Shown here piece after piece: positions 6,031 to 8,298 of a stretch of DNA of 8,298 nucleotides. The stretch covers positions 1 through 8,298 of the forward strand of contig JALRHE010000221.1 of NCBI GenBank assembly GCA_023253235.1, given 5' to 3'. Position 1 is the first letter of the stretch. Each line of letters starts with the position of its first letter. Made by a program: the position numbers and the translations under genes. The notes below the pieces were generated by a model. It saw only the letters and a program-made list of their open reading frames with translations. It was not told where the DNA came from and did no database searches. The stretch is from Steroidobacteraceae bacterium (GTDB lineage Bacteria > Pseudomonadota > Gammaproteobacteria > Steroidobacterales > Steroidobacteraceae).

Positions 6031-7484
6031 AACTCGACGACTCTTCATTGCTCAAGCAAGAAGCCTGGATAGCAGGTCGCTGGACTGCGGCGGCCAATGG
6101 ACGGCGTGTTGCCATCCGCAATCCGGCCAATGGCACCATCGTTGGCGAAGTGCCGGTGATGGGCGCTGCCGAAACCCGAACGGCTATTGAAGCGGCGGCG
6201 GCCGCTTTACCGAGTTGGTCACGAAAAACGGCCAAAGAACGCGCGGCGATTCTGCGTCGCTTCGCCGACTTGATGATCGCCAACACGAACGACCTGGCCA
6301 TCATCATGACCGCCGAGCAAGGCAAGCCTTTGGCCGAGTCGAAAGGCGAGATTGCCTATGCTGCATCGTTCATAGAATGGTTCGCCGAGGAAGGCAAACG
6401 GATCTATGGCGATGTCATTCCAACTTTCCGCGCCGATTCGCGCGTGCTGGTATTACGACAACCTGTCGGCGTCGCGGCAGCGATCACGCCTTGGAACTTT
6501 CCGGCCGCGATGATCACCCGCAAACTCGGTCCCGCCTTGGCGGCGGGTTGTACCTTCGTTTGTAAGCCAGCGCCGCAAACACCTTTTTCGGCACTCGCAT
6601 TGGCGGAGCTCGCACAACGCGCCGGCGTCCCGGACGGCGTCTTCAATATCGTCACCGGCGACGCCGAACAGATCGGCGGCGAACTGACACGCAATCCGCT
6701 GGTTCGAAAACTGAGCTTTACGGGCTCGACGGCTGTAGGCAAGAAGTTGATTGCGCAATGCGCCGATACCGTCAAGAAAGTATCGATGGAATTGGGCGGC
6801 AATGCTCCATTCATCGTCTTCGACGATGCCGATCTCGATGCCGCTGTGCAGGGTGCAATGGCGAGTAAGTACCGCAACACGGGTCAGACCTGCGTCTGCG
6901 CAAACCGAATCTACGTACAAAGCGGTGTATACGAGACGTTTGCGGCAAAACTGGCGCAAGCAGTATCTACCCTTCGTGTCGGAGATGGCCTACAGGGGCC
7001 CACCGATCAGGGGCCTCTGATCGATCAGCGCGCGGTCGAGAAGGTGCAGGCGCATATCGCCGATGCCGTTCAGCATGGCGCACGCATAGCTTGTGGCGGC
7101 AAGCCACACGCACTGGGCGGCACCTTCTTCGAACCGACCATCCTGCTCGACGTCACCTCGCAGATGCGGGTTGCGCGCGAAGAAACCTTTGGGCCCGTTG
7201 CGCCACTTTTTAAATTTGAAACCGAAGCCGATGTCATTCGTATGGCTAACGATACGGAATTCGGTCTCGCCGCCTACTTTTACACCCGTGATCTCGCGCG
7301 CAGTTGGCGCGTACAAGAAGCGCTCGAGTATGGACTCGTCGGCGTCAATACGGGCTTGATGTCGACCGAGGTCGCACCGTTCGGTGGGATGAAGGAATCC
7401 GGACTCGGTCGCGAAGGCTCGCGCTATGGCATCGATGAATACACGGAGATGAAGTACGTCTGCGTGGGCGGCCTCGCGACGTGA
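6027..7484 (+). CDS. gabD: Succinate-semialdehyde dehydrogenase-like aldehyde dehydrogenase (GabD type)
   Basis: This 485-residue NAD(P)-dependent aldehyde dehydrogenase most resembles GabD, which oxidises succinate (and often glutarate) semialdehyde to the acid, the last step of GABA breakdown. Visible features are the cofactor-binding TPWNFPAAMITRKLGPALAA (154-173) with Asn157, Lys180 in VCKPAP, FTGSTAVGK (231-239), the general base Glu255 in MELGGNAPF, and the catalytic loop NTGQTCVCANRIYVQ (284-298). Cys289 is the nucleophile, with Cys291 two residues on, as is usual in this subfamily. The EETFGPV motif and the closing FGGMKESGLGREG are present. No GABA transaminase (gabT) or GABA permease is in view, so the physiological substrate is uncertain. 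The ATG overlaps the pyrE stop as ATGA (6027-6030), indicating coupling with pyrE, an unexpected partner. Confidence 0.9.
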   Translation: MKLDDSSLLKQEAWIAGRWTAAANGRRVAIRNPANGTIVGEVPVMGAAETRTAIEAAAAALPSWSRKTAKERAAILRRFADLMIANTNDLAIIMTAEQGKPLAESKGEIAYAASFIEWFAEEGKRIYGDVIPTFRADSRVLVLRQPVGVAAAITPWNFPAAMITRKLGPALAAGCTFVCKPAPQTPFSALALAELAQRAGVPDGVFNIVTGDAEQIGGELTRNPLVRKLSFTGSTAVGKKLIAQCADTVKKVSMELGGNAPFIVFDDADLDAAVQGAMASKYRNTGQTCVCANRIYVQSGVYETFAAKLAQAVSTLRVGDGLQGPTDQGPLIDQRAVEKVQAHIADAVQHGARIACGGKPHALGGTFFEPTILLDVTSQMRVAREETFGPVAPLFKFETEADVIRMANDTEFGLAAYFYTRDLARSWRVQEALEYGLVGVNTGLMSTEVAPFGGMKESGLGREGSRYGIDEYTEMKYVCVGGLAT

Positions 7485-8074
7485 CCGAATCTACAGATGG
7501 CACCGCGTCGGGCAAAGCCGATCGCGGGCTTTTGGCACTACTGGCGGCATCGAGCGCACTAGGGCCCATCTCGACGCTGCTGCTGATCCCTGCGTTGCCA
7601 GCGATCCGTGACGAGTTCGGTGCGACGACTGCCGCTACGCAGGCAATCATTAGTGTCTTCTTGTTCACATTCGCCGCGGGCATTCCGCTGGCGGGACCGC
7701 TCTCGGATCGGTATGGGCGCCGACCACTAATCATCGGCGGTTTGGTGTTTTTCTTCGTTGGCTCGATTCTGGCAACCTTTGCTCCGACATTGGAGTTGCT
7801 CGTGTTCGCGCGTGCCGTACAAGCTATCGGTTGTGCAGCGAATACGACGGTAGCTCGCGCCGTGCTCGGCGACATCTATAACGACTGGCGATTAGCGCGC
7901 GGGCTCGCCCACCTGACACTCGTGATGATGATGGGCACGGCGATCTCACCGTATCTTGGCGGTCTCATCACCGAATCCGCTGGCTGGCATGCGCCATTCG
8001 TTTTGCTACTCGCGCTGTCGATCGTGATCGGTCTCGCTGCATGGCGCTGGTTGCCCGAGACGCGCGTCTTCTGA
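7481..8074 (+). pseudogene. Bcr/CflA-type MFS drug-resistance transporter, 3' half missing
   Basis: The reading frame gives 197 residues starting at GTG 7481, which overlaps the gabD stop as GTGA. It matches the first half of Bcr/CflA multidrug efflux transporters, proton antiporters of the inner membrane with about 400 residues and 12 segments. Six hydrophobic segments are readable. The MFS motif A GPLSDRYGRRPLIIGG (72-87) lies between segments 2 and 3, and MGTAISPYLGGLI (151-163) in segment 5 carries the antiporter-like proline and glycines. The sequence reaches RWLPET (189-194), the usual exit from segment 6, then ends RVF-stop. The second half is not found in any frame downstream, where an AT-rich ATPase gene begins. 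The truncation could be real or an assembly join; the protein as shown should not transport. Confidence 0.8.
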
Positions 8075-8130
8075 GCCGATTCTTTGACTTTGAAGGCCAG
8101 GGAATGGCTGTTCTCGCAAAAGACGCTTGA
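8060..8130. other. Composition breakpoint: possible recombination or assembly junction
   Basis: By hand count, 7901-8000 is 62% GC, 8071-8130 is 50% and 8131-8298 is 37.5%. The change coincides with the point where the MFS transporter loses homology and stops (8074). Codon choice also flips: left of the break C/G-ending codons dominate, right of it GGT, AAA, GTT, ACA and TTA do. I see no target-site duplication, terminal inverted repeat, tRNA end or integrase nearby that would explain a clean biological insertion. The exact joint cannot be placed from sequence alone. Confidence 0.6.
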
Positions 8131-8298
8131 GAATTGTCTTGATCAAGCACAAACAAGAAAGACTGCAAAAACAGTAGCAATCACAAGTGGTAAAGGTGGT
8201 GTTGGTAAAACAAGCGTCGCTTTGAAGTTTGCTCAAATGCTTTCTTATACTGGTCATAAAGTTTTACTTTTAGACTGTGATACGAACTTGGCTAATGC
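8084..8298 (+). CDS. MinD/ParA-family ATPase, FlhG-like, N-terminal fragment
   Basis: An open frame runs from 8075 off the right edge. Its start is unclear: TTG at 8084 or 8090 are the only early candidates, neither with a Shine-Dalgarno sequence, and the true start may lie beyond a join. The deviant Walker A motif of the MinD/ParA family, SGKGGVGKTS with its signature lysine, is at 8186-8215, followed by VALKFAQML and the VLLLDCD strand (8261-8281) leading into TNLAN. Just before the ATPase core, DQAQTRK (8141-8161) resembles the DQAxxLR helix of FlhG, which stimulates the GTPase FlhF and so helps set flagellar number and position. Only DQA is conserved, so FlhG is the best guess, with MinD or a generic ParA-like ATPase as alternatives. 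Base composition is unlike everything to the left. Confidence 0.72.
   Translation, partial: MTLKAREWLFSQKTLENCLDQAQTRKTAKTVAITSGKGGVGKTSVALKFAQMLSYTGHKVLLLDCDTNLAN

Noticed and set aside
6404..6959. Two long antisense frames inside the gabD-like gene (6404-6880 and 6453-6959)
   Set aside because: Both are opposite a strongly conserved catalytic region, with no start signals or domain features.
7004..7023. Inverted repeat with 7-bp perfect arms (CGATCAG and CTGATCG) that could form a hairpin
   Set aside because: It lies inside gabD and encodes the conserved DQGPLID segment, with no following T-run. It is explained by coding sequence rather than a terminator or operator.
8104..8130. Short ATG frame (MAVLAKDA) in the junction region
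   Set aside because: It encodes only eight residues before a stop and is out of frame with the ATPase, with no sign of being a gene.
7968..8257. Two minus-strand frames over the right-hand junction
   Set aside because: They cross the composition break and lie opposite the transporter and the Walker A motif; their translations have no recognisable features.
1..8298. Defence island, CRISPR array, toxin-antitoxin pair, transposon or biosynthetic cluster
   Set aside because: I looked for spaced direct repeats, transposase motifs, nuclease or toxin families and carrier-protein domains, and saw none. Apart from the right-hand junction the content is housekeeping and small membrane genes.

Overview
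The window reads as an ordinary stretch of chromosome from a moderately GC-rich bacterium, most likely a gammaproteobacterium near the Xanthomonadales/Nevskiales or a relative. Three things point there: the sequence of trmB, a divergent xth-pyrE pair (in Pseudomonas the xth paralogue crc sits beside pyrE), and an AmpG-Rieske-MarC run. Genes are packed tightly. No gap between genes is longer than about 110 bases, so there is no long non-coding stretch to describe. I see no tRNA, rRNA, CRISPR array or insertion sequence.

Layout. Bases 1-774 (+) hold a nearly complete short-form AMP nucleosidase. It converges on a dienelactone-hydrolase-family protein (785-1522, -). That gene diverges from trmB (1629-2339, +), the tRNA m7G46 methyltransferase. 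trmB ends stop-on-stop against marC. From there to 5374 the minus strand carries a four-gene block read in the order xth (exonuclease III), an AmpG-type MFS permease, a small Rieske protein and marC. Each adjacent pair overlaps by exactly 4 nt (GTGA or ATGA). From 5392 the plus strand carries a mirror-image block, pyrE, gabD-like aldehyde dehydrogenase and a Bcr/CflA-type MFS transporter, again with 4-nt overlaps. The two blocks diverge from a 17-bp gap. Its centre is a TATGATA element that can be read as a -10 box on both strands, with the predicted transcription start on each strand falling on the first base of its start codon.

Function. The genes are mostly housekeeping: purine salvage or turnover (amn), tRNA modification (trmB), DNA repair (xth), muropeptide uptake (ampG-like), pyrimidine synthesis (pyrE) and semialdehyde oxidation (gabD-like). 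I see no evidence that they form one pathway. Their link is transcriptional and translational coupling. Most internal starts lack a recognisable Shine-Dalgarno sequence, which fits reinitiation at overlapping stops and starts.

Right end. The MFS transporter stops after 197 residues, just past its sixth membrane segment, about half the family length. Within roughly 60 bases the composition drops from 62% GC (7901-8000, hand count) to 37.5% GC (8131-8298). The AT-rich tail encodes the start of a MinD/FlhG-type ATPase with very different codon use. This is either a real recombination junction with foreign DNA or, at least as likely, a chimeric assembly join. It is the main anomaly in the window. 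I did not find a convincing new multi-gene system.
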